The notes under the pieces were generated by a model. It ran no database searches, was not told the DNA's origin, and saw only the letters and a program-made list of their open reading frames with translations. From Marinobacter excellens HL-55 (GTDB taxonomy: Bacteria; Pseudomonadota; Gammaproteobacteria; Pseudomonadales; Oleiphilaceae): DNA of 64,000 bases. Both the position numbers and the translations under genes were made by a program. The stretch spans positions 1-64,000 of the forward strand of contig LJZQ01000001.1 in assembly GCA_001314845.1 (NCBI GenBank), written 5' to 3'. Shown here one piece after another: positions 35,583-44,857 of this stretch (the stretch's first letter is position 1; every line of letters starts with the position of its first letter).

Positions 35583-36611
35583 ATGAGCAACACGAGTAAA
35601 TTCAGGAAACTGGCCGGTTTTTCGGCGTTAGCCTTTGCCGCGATGACGGCGGCGAACTCGGTAAACGCAGCCAACTGGCGCTACGCCCATGAAGAGTACG
35701 AGGGTGATGTTCAAGACGTTTACGCTTACAAATTCAAGGAATACATCGAAGAGAATTCGGATCACACCGTCCAGGTATTCCGCTTCGGTGAGCTGGGCGA
35801 ATCTGACGACATCATGGAACAGGCCCAGGCGGGTATTCTCAACTTTGTGAACCAGTCTCCGGGCTTTACCGGTTCACTGATTCCGGAAGCACAGATTTTC
35901 TTTATTCCGTATCTGATGCCGACCGATATGGACACCGTGATCAAGTTTTTCCGTCAGTCCAAGGCCATCAACGAGGACTTTCCTGAGCTCTATTCCGAGC
36001 AGGGTCTGGAACTGCTGAAGATGTACCCGGAAGGTGAAATGGTCGTTACCGTGGACGAGCCAGTGACCTCACCGGAAGAACTCAACAACAAGAAAATCCG
36101 GGTTATGACCAACCCGCTGCTGTCCGAAACCTATTCAGCGTTTGGCGCTACCCCGACACCCCTGCCCTGGGGTGAAGTTTACGGTGCCCTGCAGACCAAC
36201 ATGATCCAGGGCCAGGAAAACCCGATCTTCTGGATCGAGTCTGGCGGCCTATACGAAGTATCTCCGAACCTGGTGTTCACCGGTCATGGCTGGTTCACCA
36301 CCGCGATGATGGCCAACCAGGACTTCTACAACGGTTTGTCTGATGAAGACAAAAAGCTGGTTGGTGAAGCCGCAGATTTTGCCTTCGAACAAATCGTAAC
36401 GCACATCGACGGCCTGGCCGATGAGGCGCTGGAGAAAATCCAGGCAGCCAGTGATGAAGTAACCGTTACCCGCCTGAATGAAGAGCAGATCGAAGCCTTC
36501 CGCGCCCGCGCACCACAGGTTGAAGAGCGCTTCATCAACATGACCGGCGACCGTGGCAAGCAACTTCTGGAGCAGTTCCAGGCTGACCTGGAAGCCGTTC
36601 AGGGAGAGTAA
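35583..36611 (+). CDS. teaA: ectoine TRAP transporter binding protein TeaA
   Basis: 342 residues. A signal peptide (KLAGFSALAFAAMTAANSVNA) is followed by a DctP-type binding protein. The mature start NWRYAHEEYEGDVQD and the blocks FVNQSPGFTGSLIPEAQIF, NPLLSETYSAFGATPTPLPW and QGQENPIFWIESGGLYEVS match, as I recall the sequence, TeaA of Halomonas elongata, which binds ectoine and hydroxyectoine. The conserved TRAP arginine is in NNKKIRVMTNP. ATG 35583 has GGAG upstream. Gene order A-B-C-D with a UspA gene last reinforces the call. Confidence 0.93.
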   Translation: MSNTSKFRKLAGFSALAFAAMTAANSVNAANWRYAHEEYEGDVQDVYAYKFKEYIEENSDHTVQVFRFGELGESDDIMEQAQAGILNFVNQSPGFTGSLIPEAQIFFIPYLMPTDMDTVIKFFRQSKAINEDFPELYSEQGLELLKMYPEGEMVVTVDEPVTSPEELNNKKIRVMTNPLLSETYSAFGATPTPLPWGEVYGALQTNMIQGQENPIFWIESGGLYEVSPNLVFTGHGWFTTAMMANQDFYNGLSDEDKKLVGEAADFAFEQIVTHIDGLADEALEKIQAASDEVTVTRLNEEQIEAFRARAPQVEERFINMTGDRGKQLLEQFQADLEAVQGE

Positions 36612-36624
36612 AACGGCAGGATTC

Positions 36625-36649
36625 AAAGGGTGGCCAATGGCCGCCCTTT
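36625..36649 (+). other. stem-loop between teaA and teaB
   Basis: AAAGGGTGGCC and GGCCGCCCTTT pair with one G-T wobble around loop AAT. No T-run follows, so it is not a standard terminator. Such hairpins after binding-protein genes commonly stabilise the upstream mRNA and lower expression of the membrane subunits. Confidence 0.65.
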
Positions 36650-36726
36650 GATGTTCGGCCCTGGTTAAAACCCCGCCCCGCCGGGGACCTTACCGGCCGG
36701 GAGCGACATGTTCTGGAGCAGAACCC

Positions 36727-36744
36727 ATGTCAGAACTTCCTTAG
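36727..36744 (+). other. teaB start region with in-frame amber codon
   Basis: ATG 36727 is preceded by GGAG with 8-base spacing and is in frame with teaB, but reads ATG TCA GAA CTT CCT TAG; the frame then continues GAG GTT GAA GAC into the transporter. A CAG codon at 36742 would give an uninterrupted teaB of 197 residues. The TAG sits inside AGGAGG (36743-36748), which may allow re-initiation, although no ATG, GTG or TTG follows in frame before TTG 36781. Confidence 0.8.
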
Positions 36745-36780
36745 GAGGTTGAAGACGATACCGGAAGCTACCACTCCGGT

Positions 36781-37320
36781 TTGCCTGGCTTTCTGGGCAC
36801 AATTGACGAATGGATTGCCAAAACAGAAGCCGTGATTCTTGCCGTGGGCGTTATTCTGATGGCAGTTAACACCTGCGCCAACGTTATCGGGCGCTTTATT
36901 TTCGGAGAAGGTCTGTTTTTCTCCGGCGAGATTAACCGCATCCTGATCATTATGATCACCTTCGCTGGTATCGGTTACGCAGCCCGCCATGGCCGCCACA
37001 TCCGCATGTCCGCGATCTACGACTCCCTGCCGCCCAAAGGTCGCAAGGTGCTGATGATCTTCATTGCGCTGTTCACTGCGGCGGTGATGTTTTTCCTGTG
37101 CTACCACTCCTTCGGCTATATCGAAACGCTTTATGACCGCGGTCGGATTTTGCCCGCTTTGGGGCTGCCTATCTGGTGGATTTATGTCTGGGTACCCCTC
37201 GGATTTGCCATAACCGGAATCCAGTATTTCCTTACCGCCATCAAGAACCTCACAAGCAGGGACGTTTATCTCTCTACGGGTGTCGTCGATGGTTATACGG
37301 ACACCGAAGCCGAGGTTTGA
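36781..37320 (+). CDS. teaB: ectoine TRAP transporter small membrane subunit TeaB (DctQ type), start compromised
   Basis: 179 residues from the first in-frame start-like codon (TTG). Four membrane helices are visible (AVILAVGVILMAVNTCANVI; RILIIMITFAGIGYAARHG; a third at about 85-105; WWIYVWVPLGFAITGIQYF), as in DctQ proteins that join the binding protein to the large subunit. The TTG is 32 bases from the nearest good ribosome site. The natural start is almost surely ATG 36727, from which an amber codon (36742-36744) now separates it. Either the gene is impaired, translation re-initiates, or the base is an error. The body of the protein is intact. Confidence 0.85.
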   Translation: MPGFLGTIDEWIAKTEAVILAVGVILMAVNTCANVIGRFIFGEGLFFSGEINRILIIMITFAGIGYAARHGRHIRMSAIYDSLPPKGRKVLMIFIALFTAAVMFFLCYHSFGYIETLYDRGRILPALGLPIWWIYVWVPLGFAITGIQYFLTAIKNLTSRDVYLSTGVVDGYTDTEAEV

Positions 37321-37357
37321 CGTTGCCGTAACCCGATAAGGAACAGGAACACTAAAT

Positions 37358-38644
37358 ATGACAACCATTCTGATGTTGATCATGATCGGGCTACTGCTGC
37401 TTGGCTTCCCGATGATGATCCCGCTGACCACCGCCGCTGTGGTCGGTTTCGTGATGATGTTCGACGGCTTCGGCCAGATGCAGACCTTTATCCAACAAAT
37501 GATGGGTGGCATCCGGCCGGCATCGTTGATTGCAGTACCCATGTTCATTCTCGCCGCCGATATCATGACCCGGGGCCAATCGGCTGACCGGTTGATCAAC
37601 ATGGTCATGTCGTTCATCGGCCACGTCAAAGGTGGCCTCGCCATCAGTACCGCCACCTCCTGCACCCTATTCGGTGCGGTATCTGGCTCTACTCAGGCCA
37701 CCGTAGTTGCGGTCGGTTCGCCACTGCGGCCAAAAATGCTGAAGGCCGGCTATTCCGACTCGTTCACCCTGGCCCTGATTATCAACGCGAGTGATATTGC
37801 CTTTCTGATCCCCCCGAGCATCGGTTTCATTATTTACGGGGTCATCTCCGGAACCTCCATTGCCGAGCTGTTCATTGCCGGCATAGGCCCCGGCCTGATG
37901 ATTCTGGTCATGTTTTCAATTTATTGCCTGATCTACGCCTACGTAAACAAGGTTCCCACCGAGGCAAAGGCCAGCTGGGGACAGCGAGGAATAGCGGTTC
38001 GGGATGCATCCTGGCCAATGATGTTTCCTGTCATTATTGTTGGCGGTATCTACGGCGGCATTTTCAGCCCGACCGAGGCCGCAGCGGTCTGCGTGCTTTA
38101 CGCTTTTCTGCTGGAGTTTGTGATATTCCGCTCGCTGAAGCTCAATGACATTTACAAGATCGCCAAATCCACCGGCCTGATCACCGCCGTTGTGTTTATT
38201 CTGGTGGCCGTTGGTAACGGCTTCTCCTGGATCATCTCCTTTGCCCAGATCCCCCAGGCCATTCTGGAAACTGTCGGGGTTAATGAGGCTGGGCCAGTCG
38301 GCGTACTGATCGCCATCTGTATCGCCTTCTTTGTCGCCTGCATGTTTGTTGACCCGATCGTGGTCATCCTGGTGCTGACACCGATCTTCGCGCCGGCCAT
38401 TCAGGCCACCGGCCTGGACCCGGTACTGGTGGGTGTATTGATCACGCTGCAGGTGGCCATAGGCTCAGCCACGCCACCCTTTGGCTGTGACATATTCACC
38501 GCCATAGCGATTTTCAAACGGCCCTACATGGAAGTCATTCGCGGCACCCCGCCCTTCATCTTCATCCTGGTGCTGGCGGCCGGTCTTATCATTGCCTTCC
38601 CGGAAATCGCGCTGTTCCTCAGGGATCTGGCCTACAGGGATTGA
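37358..38644 (+). CDS. teaC: ectoine TRAP transporter large membrane subunit TeaC (DctM type)
   Basis: 428 residues and about 12 membrane helices. It opens FLIMIGLLLLGFPMMIPL-like (MLIMIGLLLLGFPMMIPL) and has CTLFGAVSGSTQATVVAVG and FLIPPSIGFIIYGVISGTS, hallmark DctM motifs of Na+-driven TRAP carriers. It follows teaB by 37 bases. If teaB were not translated, transport would fail even though this gene is intact. Confidence 0.94.
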   Translation: MTTILMLIMIGLLLLGFPMMIPLTTAAVVGFVMMFDGFGQMQTFIQQMMGGIRPASLIAVPMFILAADIMTRGQSADRLINMVMSFIGHVKGGLAISTATSCTLFGAVSGSTQATVVAVGSPLRPKMLKAGYSDSFTLALIINASDIAFLIPPSIGFIIYGVISGTSIAELFIAGIGPGLMILVMFSIYCLIYAYVNKVPTEAKASWGQRGIAVRDASWPMMFPVIIVGGIYGGIFSPTEAAAVCVLYAFLLEFVIFRSLKLNDIYKIAKSTGLITAVVFILVAVGNGFSWIISFAQIPQAILETVGVNEAGPVGVLIAICIAFFVACMFVDPIVVILVLTPIFAPAIQATGLDPVLVGVLITLQVAIGSATPPFGCDIFTAIAIFKRPYMEVIRGTPPFIFILVLAAGLIIAFPEIALFLRDLAYRD

Positions 38645-38676
38645 GCCGGTCTGCAGGTCAATAACAGGAGACTGCT

Positions 38677-39120
38677 ATGTTCAAACGGATTCTGGCGGCC
38701 GTCGATGGCTCCAAGACATCGCTCAAAGCACTGACCAAGGCCATCGAGCTGCAAAAGCTCTTACCAGACGCAGAGATTTTTATTATCTGCGTCTATAAGC
38801 ACCACAGCCTGTTTGAAGCCTCGCTCTCAATCGGGCGGCCGGATGACATGGATATTCCGGACAAGGTGCTTTCAGAGTACGCCAAAGGGGTGGTGAACCA
38901 CGCCAAGGAATACGCTAAAGAAAACGGCGCCACCAAAGTGCGGGGCTTTGTGAAAGCCGGAAGGCCGTCGAAGGTGATCGTCAAATTTGCCCAGGACAAA
39001 GAAGCCGATCTGATTGTGGTGGGCACCAAAGGCACCAACAGCGATAAAGATGGCATGTTTTTGGGCAGTGTTTCACACCGGGTGGCCTCTCAGGCCAAGT
39101 GCCCGGTGCTGGTGGTCTGA
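38677..39120 (+). CDS. teaD: universal stress protein TeaD, ectoine-transporter associated
   Basis: 147 residues of the UspA fold. The ATP-binding motif is VVGTKGTNSDKDGMFLGSVS and the start RILAAVDGSKTSLKAL. In Halomonas elongata the UspA protein encoded behind teaABC binds ATP and lowers TeaABC uptake. The same place here supports that role. AGGAG precedes ATG. No terminator is visible in the 155 bases that follow. Confidence 0.92.
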   Translation: MFKRILAAVDGSKTSLKALTKAIELQKLLPDAEIFIICVYKHHSLFEASLSIGRPDDMDIPDKVLSEYAKGVVNHAKEYAKENGATKVRGFVKAGRPSKVIVKFAQDKEADLIVVGTKGTNSDKDGMFLGSVSHRVASQAKCPVLVV

Positions 39121-39275
39121 CGGCCAATCAAATCCCTAAAACCTGATCGGATTGCAGATTTTCTGCCTCTGAGCAATCGCGGATTTCCGCAGTCCGATCA
39201 CAATTTCACCATGCTAGACTCCCCCTCCTTGTATTACGTCTAACTCACAATTCACGAATTACAAGGCACCTCGCC

Positions 39276-40688
39276 ATGACTGAAATTGTCGATTTTCTTA
39301 ACTCGATTCTCTGGGGCTATGTCCTGGTCTACGGCCTACTGGCCGTGGGTGTATTCTTCACCATCCGCCTGGGTTTTTTGCAATTCGTCAACTTCGGTGA
39401 GATGGTCCGCGCCATCCGCGGCTCCCGGGAAAGTGACGTTCACGGGATATCTCCGTTTCAGGCATTGTGCACCAGCCTGGCCTCACGGGTAGGTACCGGG
39501 AACTTGGCCGGCGTTGCGGTTGCGTTATACCTCGGCGGTGCCGGCGCCATCTTTTGGATGTGGATGGTAGCATTGGTCGGTATGGCCACAGGCTACGCTG
39601 AAAGCACCCTGGCCCAACTGTACAAGGTGCGCGATGGCAAGGGGCAGTATCGCGGTGGTCCCGCTGTTTACATCGCCAAGGGGCTGAAGGCGCCCTGGGC
39701 CGCAGCCATCTTTGCGGTATGCCTTATCATTTCCTTCGGACTGGTCTTCAACGCGGTGCAGGCCAACTCTATTGCTGACGCCATGGAAGGTGCCTTTGGC
39801 GCGCCCAAGCTGGGTGTCGGTGTGGCTATCGCCGTTCTTGCCGGCATCGTGATTTTTGGCGGACTGCGTAAAATTGTCCGCTTTGCCGAGTTTGTGGTGC
39901 CCTTTATGGCCGGTGCCTACGTGCTGCTGGCACTCATTGTTATGGTCATGAACATTACCGAGGTGCCAGGCGTTCTTGCGCTGATTGTCAAAAGCGCCTT
40001 TGGCCTGGAAGAAGCTGCGGGTGGTGCAGCAGGCTCGGTAACAGCGGCCATGCTCAACGGCATCAAGCGCGGCCTGTTCTCCAACGAGGCTGGCATGGGG
40101 TCAGCGCCCAATATTGCCGCCACTGCCACCCCGGCACCGCATCACCCGTCATCGCAGGGGCTGGTTCAGGCGTTCGGCGTGTTCGTAGACACCATCATTA
40201 TCTGCACGGCTACTGCGGTTATGATTCTGCTGGCCGGGGTTCTGGAACCCGGCTCAGGTATAACCGGCACTCAGCTGACGCAACAGGCTATGGAAGTTCA
40301 CATGGGCGATTTCGGGGGTTACTTCATCGCCATCGCCATTCTGTTCTTCGCGTTTACTTCCATCGTGGCCAACTATACCTACGCCGAGAACGCGCTGATT
40401 TACCTGAAAGGCGGCAACACGCTTGGCCTGACCGTTCTGCGCCTGGCGGCGCTGGGCATGGTGATCTGGGGTGGTTATGAGGCAGTGGTTACCGTGTTCA
40501 ACGCAGCCGATGCCTCCATGGGGCTGATGGCCGCTATCAACCTGATTGCGATCGTTCTGCTGTCTGGCACGGTGGTCAAGCTCACCAAGGATTACCTGGC
40601 CCAGCGTAAAGAAGGCCTGGTACCGAAGTTCAAATCAAAGGATTACCCGGAACTGCACGAGAAAATTGACAGTAATATCTGGCACTGA
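39276..40688 (+). CDS. Na+/alanine (glycine) symporter, AGCS family
   Basis: 470 residues, about 11 membrane helices. The family signature GISPFQALCTSLASRVGTGNLAGVA is present, followed by GLFSNEAGMGSAPNIAATA, both characteristic of AlsT/AgcS carriers that take up alanine or glycine with Na+. It is separated from teaD by 155 bases and converges on a diguanylate cyclase gene. Confidence 0.95.
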   Translation: MTEIVDFLNSILWGYVLVYGLLAVGVFFTIRLGFLQFVNFGEMVRAIRGSRESDVHGISPFQALCTSLASRVGTGNLAGVAVALYLGGAGAIFWMWMVALVGMATGYAESTLAQLYKVRDGKGQYRGGPAVYIAKGLKAPWAAAIFAVCLIISFGLVFNAVQANSIADAMEGAFGAPKLGVGVAIAVLAGIVIFGGLRKIVRFAEFVVPFMAGAYVLLALIVMVMNITEVPGVLALIVKSAFGLEEAAGGAAGSVTAAMLNGIKRGLFSNEAGMGSAPNIAATATPAPHHPSSQGLVQAFGVFVDTIIICTATAVMILLAGVLEPGSGITGTQLTQQAMEVHMGDFGGYFIAIAILFFAFTSIVANYTYAENALIYLKGGNTLGLTVLRLAALGMVIWGGYEAVVTVFNAADASMGLMAAINLIAIVLLSGTVVKLTKDYLAQRKEGLVPKFKSKDYPELHEKIDSNIWH

Positions 40689-40697
40689 CGCCTGCTG

Positions 40698-42932
40698 TCA
40701 TGAACTGGCCGCTACCACTCGGTTGCGGCCAGTATTCTTGGCGCGGTAAAGCGCCTTGTCTGCCTCTCGAAACAAGCCATCGAAATCAGAACAACTCTCT
40801 GGCCAGCAAGCAATGCCTGCTGAGATGGTCAAAGTACCCAGGGCTTGGCCCTCGTGCGACATCAGCGTCTTTTCAATCGCATTGCGCAAGGCCTCGGCAC
40901 GGAGCCGGGCCTCCTCAAGCGGTGCACCTGGCATCAGCACCGCAAACTCTTCGCCACCATACCGACACACAGTATCACTGCCACGGAAATACTGGCCGAG
41001 CATGTCGCCAACCATTTTCAGAGCCTCATCACCCGCTTGATGACCAAAGTCGTCGTTAAACGATTTGAAGTGATCAATATCAATCATCAGAATACTCAAC
41101 GGCGAGCCAGTGCGCAGAGACACTTCCCGTTCGTGGCGAAAGAACTCATCAAAATGACGGCGATTCTTCAGGCCGGTCAGGCCATCCTCATAGGAAAATC
41201 TTTGCAGTTGCTCACGCAGCACCAACCCCGACAGGGTAATTCCCATTTTCTCGATCGACTGAAATACCCAGGCGACAATCCTGGCTGTACCATATTCCAC
41301 CAACGCCTCTGGCAGTTCAGGCCGGGACAGCAACAACACCCCAGATGGCCGGTTGCCCGTCTGGTCAGGCTCTACCCGCAAAAAGAAACACAGCTGCTCT
41401 GGCAGTGACTGATGACTGACCGGCATGGTGGTCGGTTTCAGGTCTGACACATCCCCCTCCAGCATCATGGGGAATACCTGATCTGAAATATGACCCCAAC
41501 TCAATACCCGCTCGTAATGGCCCGCTGTGGTGCGCCGGTAAAAACAGCCATCCATTGGCAAATACAACGCCGGAATTGCGGCCAGAAGCATGTCGAAAGC
41601 CTGGTCGAGGGTAAAACAGTCCTGGATACTGGCGATCACACCCGCCAGCTTCTGGCTTTTGCTACTTTCCAGGGCCAACAACCGGGACCTTGCCACCTCG
41701 CGCTGCGCCAACGCTTCTGCCCGCTCCGTGCGCTCCGCCACCTTCTGTTCAAGGCGCACGGTCAACTCCTGCAGCGCTTTCTGTGTTTTGCCGTAATGCC
41801 AAACGGAGATACTGATTACCGCTAACGAGAACGCCAATGCGCCCCAACTGACCGGCACACGTGCCCAGGGCAGAAAACCGTGTGCCACCGCCATATCCGC
41901 GATCAGAAACCCGGAAAACAGCGTAAAAGTCACCAGCAGGATTTGCTGCTCCCGGTACAAACGCCGAAACCGACGCCCGGCACTCACCGCCAGCAACAGC
42001 AGGCTTACCAGCAGTAATCCGTCAAACACCGGGAATGTCGAAGACAGGTCAACCGGCCCCATCAGGGACAACGCAAGAGCAACGATGGCAAACGCCAGAT
42101 GAAGCTTCCATATCCAGCCGGCCAGCACCGGACGGAGCTCAGACAGCCATTGTTGCAGTAACAGCGCCAACGCCACCGGTATCAGATAATAGGAACCGGC
42201 CGCCAAGTAATCCCACAGCAACGGCGTGTACCCAATCAGCAAGCTGGCCTGGCTCTCGGCAACCAGCATGACCGCCGTCGCCAACGCGAACAAAGCAATA
42301 CTGAAAAAACTCTTCTGGCCACGCTGAAGCAAGCCAAATATCAGCGCCAACAACGCAATCAGCGCAGAGACGACGGCAATCACCAGGCTTTTGGTCGACC
42401 CGCTGACGATGTGCAGAACCAGATCCGAGTAGTCGAGAATGGCAACCTCGCCCCACAATCCTATATCGGTGTAGTTCGAGAACACCCTGAAATACAGCGT
42501 TTCGCCTTCGTAGTTTTCCGGCAGTGGGATCTGATGCCAGGGCCAGCCCTCAAAACGGCCCCGTCCCTGATCATCAAAAGTGCCGTATTGGTAAAGCAAC
42601 TCACCCTGAAACCAGGCCTGAACAATGATGTCCACACTGTAGATGTACAAAACCGGCGCAAACCATTCACCTTCCGGCAGAGTTACCCTAAACCAGGCGT
42701 GTTCACGACCTCGACGATCGGGCGGATTGGAGGGAAAGGCAATGGCTTGCCATTGGTCGGAATCTTCTTCCAGAATCCACTGTGGAGTACCGTCAGCGCT
42801 CAGGGGTGAGTCGCCCCAGCGATATTGCCAGCCTTCTTCCAGAGGTTGCATCGCCGCGTGGCCGGCGGGAGAAAAGCACAGAAGGAGTCCAATGACGACT
42901 ATAGCAACGACATGATGACGGAAGGCGCGCAA
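40698..42932 (-). CDS. 7TM-DISM membrane diguanylate cyclase
   Basis: 744 residues. A signal peptide and periplasmic DISM extracellular domain (about 25-180) are followed by a seven-helix membrane region (about 185-390), a coiled coil (QELTVRLEQKVAERTERAEA), a GAF-like section and a C-terminal GGDEF domain. The active site is YGGEEFAV; an RxxD inhibitory site (RGSD) lies five residues before it, so product inhibition is expected. It makes cyclic di-GMP in response to an external ligand. The start codon appears to be TTG with no clear ribosome site; no ATG precedes the signal peptide. Confidence 0.9.
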   Translation of the reverse strand: MRAFRHHVVAIVVIGLLLCFSPAGHAAMQPLEEGWQYRWGDSPLSADGTPQWILEEDSDQWQAIAFPSNPPDRRGREHAWFRVTLPEGEWFAPVLYIYSVDIIVQAWFQGELLYQYGTFDDQGRGRFEGWPWHQIPLPENYEGETLYFRVFSNYTDIGLWGEVAILDYSDLVLHIVSGSTKSLVIAVVSALIALLALIFGLLQRGQKSFFSIALFALATAVMLVAESQASLLIGYTPLLWDYLAAGSYYLIPVALALLLQQWLSELRPVLAGWIWKLHLAFAIVALALSLMGPVDLSSTFPVFDGLLLVSLLLLAVSAGRRFRRLYREQQILLVTFTLFSGFLIADMAVAHGFLPWARVPVSWGALAFSLAVISISVWHYGKTQKALQELTVRLEQKVAERTERAEALAQREVARSRLLALESSKSQKLAGVIASIQDCFTLDQAFDMLLAAIPALYLPMDGCFYRRTTAGHYERVLSWGHISDQVFPMMLEGDVSDLKPTTMPVSHQSLPEQLCFFLRVEPDQTGNRPSGVLLLSRPELPEALVEYGTARIVAWVFQSIEKMGITLSGLVLREQLQRFSYEDGLTGLKNRRHFDEFFRHEREVSLRTGSPLSILMIDIDHFKSFNDDFGHQAGDEALKMVGDMLGQYFRGSDTVCRYGGEEFAVLMPGAPLEEARLRAEALRNAIEKTLMSHEGQALGTLTISAGIACWPESCSDFDGLFREADKALYRAKNTGRNRVVAASS

Positions 42933-43003
42933 GGCTGAACCCGCTTGTTGAATGTCTACTGGCAGTATAGAGCCAGAAAACCCCCGTGTGTGAGCCGCCA
43001 GAC

Positions 43004-43035
43004 AAAAAAAGCGAAGGCCGGGGCCTTCGCTTTTT
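43004..43035. terminator. bidirectional terminator after potD
   Basis: GCGAAGGCC and GGCCTTCGC arms flanked by seven As on the left and five Ts on the right, directly downstream of the leftward potD stop. Confidence 0.92.
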
Positions 43036-43052
43036 CAGTCACCCGGGCAATA

Positions 43053-44090
43053 TTAACGGCCGGATTTGAGCATTTCCCAATACTTAGCGTAAATTTGCAG
43101 TGCATCGTCACCGATGTCTTCCTGGAACTCGGCGTTGATCATGTCGGTAGCGCTCGGGTAACTGCTGCGATCGTTTGCTACCGCATCATCGAGTACATCA
43201 CGGCCGGCCAGATTAGGCGTGGCATAGCCAATGTCTTCACTGATTAAAGCTGAAATTTCTGGCTGTAGCACAAAGTTGATGAACTGGTGCGCAGCTTCCG
43301 GATTGGGAGCATTTTTCGGGATCACAAAGCTGTCGAGCCAGGCAATGATACCTTCTTCCGGATACACGTACTCAAGACTCGGCATGGTGTCTTTGCCCAT
43401 AACCGCCTCGCCATTCCAGATCATACCTACGTCAGCTTCGCCTTCCAGATACGGCATGCGGGGCGCGTCAGAGTTGAAGGTGCGCACAGACGGCATCAGC
43501 TCGGACAGCTTTTCATACGCTTCTTCAATTTCCTGGGGGTCGGTGCTGTTGCCAGAGTAACCCAACACGCGCAGGCCCACGTGGAACACTTCACGCATGT
43601 CGTTGGTCAGCATGACCCGACCTTCAAACCGCTCATCCCACAGATCAGCCCAGGCGGTCACTTCACCGTCAACGTCGGACGTGTCTACCGCCAGACCGGT
43701 GGTTCCCCAAAGATAGGGCACGCTGTACTGGTTGTCTGGATCGATATCCAGGTTCACCAGTTCCGGGTCCAGATTATCAAAGCCTTCGATTTTGCTGCGG
43801 TCGATCGGCATCAGCAGATCTTCCTGGCGCATCTTGCTGACGTAGTAGGTGGACGGCACCGCCAAATCATAGGCTGCGCTTTCGTCCAGCAGTTTCAGTC
43901 GGGCGTACATGGCCTCGTTGCTGTCGTAGGTGGTGTACACCACCTGAATACCTGTTTCCTCAGTAAAGCGCTCCAGGACCTCCTGAGGCATGTATTCAGA
44001 CCAGTTGTACAGGTTCAATACCTGTGGGTCGTCAGAGCCGCAGCCCGTCAGGCCAACAGCTAGTATGCCGGCCAGTGCCAGTTTCTTCAT
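43053..44090 (-). CDS. potD: spermidine/putrescine-type ABC binding lipoprotein PotD
   Basis: 345 residues. A lipoprotein signal (LAGILAVGLTGCGSDD) precedes a PotD-type binding protein: LNLYNWSEYMPQEVLERF is diagnostic of the polyamine-binding family, with SVPYLWGTTGLAVDT. ATG 44090 has AAGGAG. Last gene of the leftward potABCD operon; it overlaps the end of potC by 4 bases. Whether it prefers putrescine or spermidine cannot be read here. Confidence 0.94.
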   Translation of the reverse strand: MKKLALAGILAVGLTGCGSDDPQVLNLYNWSEYMPQEVLERFTEETGIQVVYTTYDSNEAMYARLKLLDESAAYDLAVPSTYYVSKMRQEDLLMPIDRSKIEGFDNLDPELVNLDIDPDNQYSVPYLWGTTGLAVDTSDVDGEVTAWADLWDERFEGRVMLTNDMREVFHVGLRVLGYSGNSTDPQEIEEAYEKLSELMPSVRTFNSDAPRMPYLEGEADVGMIWNGEAVMGKDTMPSLEYVYPEEGIIAWLDSFVIPKNAPNPEAAHQFINFVLQPEISALISEDIGYATPNLAGRDVLDDAVANDRSSYPSATDMINAEFQEDIGDDALQIYAKYWEMLKSGR

Positions 44091-44857
44091 CGTTTGCTCC
44101 TTAGCAGAATCCATTGAGACAACATCAGCATAACCAGTGAGAACACCAGCAATAAGGTACCCAGGGCATTCACCTCGGGCTTCAGACCCACCCGCACCAT
44201 GGAGTAGATGCGCAACGGGAGAATTTCATAACTAGGACCACCCACAAAAGTGCTCACCACCACATCGTCCAGTGACAGTGTAAACCCCAGCAGCCAGCCC
44301 GCCAGTAAGGCCGGCATAATCACCGGGATCAGTACCGTGCGGGTCATGGTGAAATCACTGGCGCCCAGATCACGTGCGGCCTCGGGCAGACGCTCATCAA
44401 AGCCGCTCAGTCGGGCCATTACGGTAATCACCACAAAAGGCAGGCAAAAAGTTACGTGGGCGAGTAGCAGCGACACATAACCCAGCTGCAGCCCCACCAG
44501 TAAGAACAGCCCGAGCAATGAAATGGCCAGAACAATCTCAGGCGACATCATCACCACAAACAGCATGCCATTAAGCACCTGTTTGCCGCGGAACCGGTAA
44601 CGGTGCAGCGCGAGCGCGGTAAGCGCACCTATGACGGTAGAAACTGTGGCGGCAGACAGCGCCAGCCAGAGCGAATTCCACATCGCCTGCACCATAGCCC
44701 GGTTGTTAAACAGGGCCTCATACCAGCGCAGGCTCAGTCCGCCCCAGGCATAGCCGGAGCGCGAATCGTTGAACGAGAACACCACCAGCACCAAAATCGG
44801 CACATACAACAGCAGGTACACCAGGGTCAGGTAGGTACGCGGCAACCAGCGGGTCAT
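44087..44857 (-). CDS. potC: polyamine ABC transporter permease PotC
   Basis: 256 residues with six membrane helices. The permease EAA loop is EAARDLGASDFTMTRTVLIP. It starts within the end of potB (4-base overlap). The N-terminal FNDSRSGYAWGGLSLRWYEAL is typical of PotC. Confidence 0.94.
   Translation of the reverse strand: MTRWLPRTYLTLVYLLLYVPILVLVVFSFNDSRSGYAWGGLSLRWYEALFNNRAMVQAMWNSLWLALSAATVSTVIGALTALALHRYRFRGKQVLNGMLFVVMMSPEIVLAISLLGLFLLVGLQLGYVSLLLAHVTFCLPFVVITVMARLSGFDERLPEAARDLGASDFTMTRTVLIPVIMPALLAGWLLGFTLSLDDVVVSTFVGGPSYEILPLRIYSMVRVGLKPEVNALGTLLLVFSLVMLMLSQWILLRSKR

Noticed and set aside
36730..37665. Long minus-strand open frame opposite teaB/teaC
   Set aside because: It is the reverse frame of clearly coding membrane proteins, with no ribosome site and no recognisable protein content.
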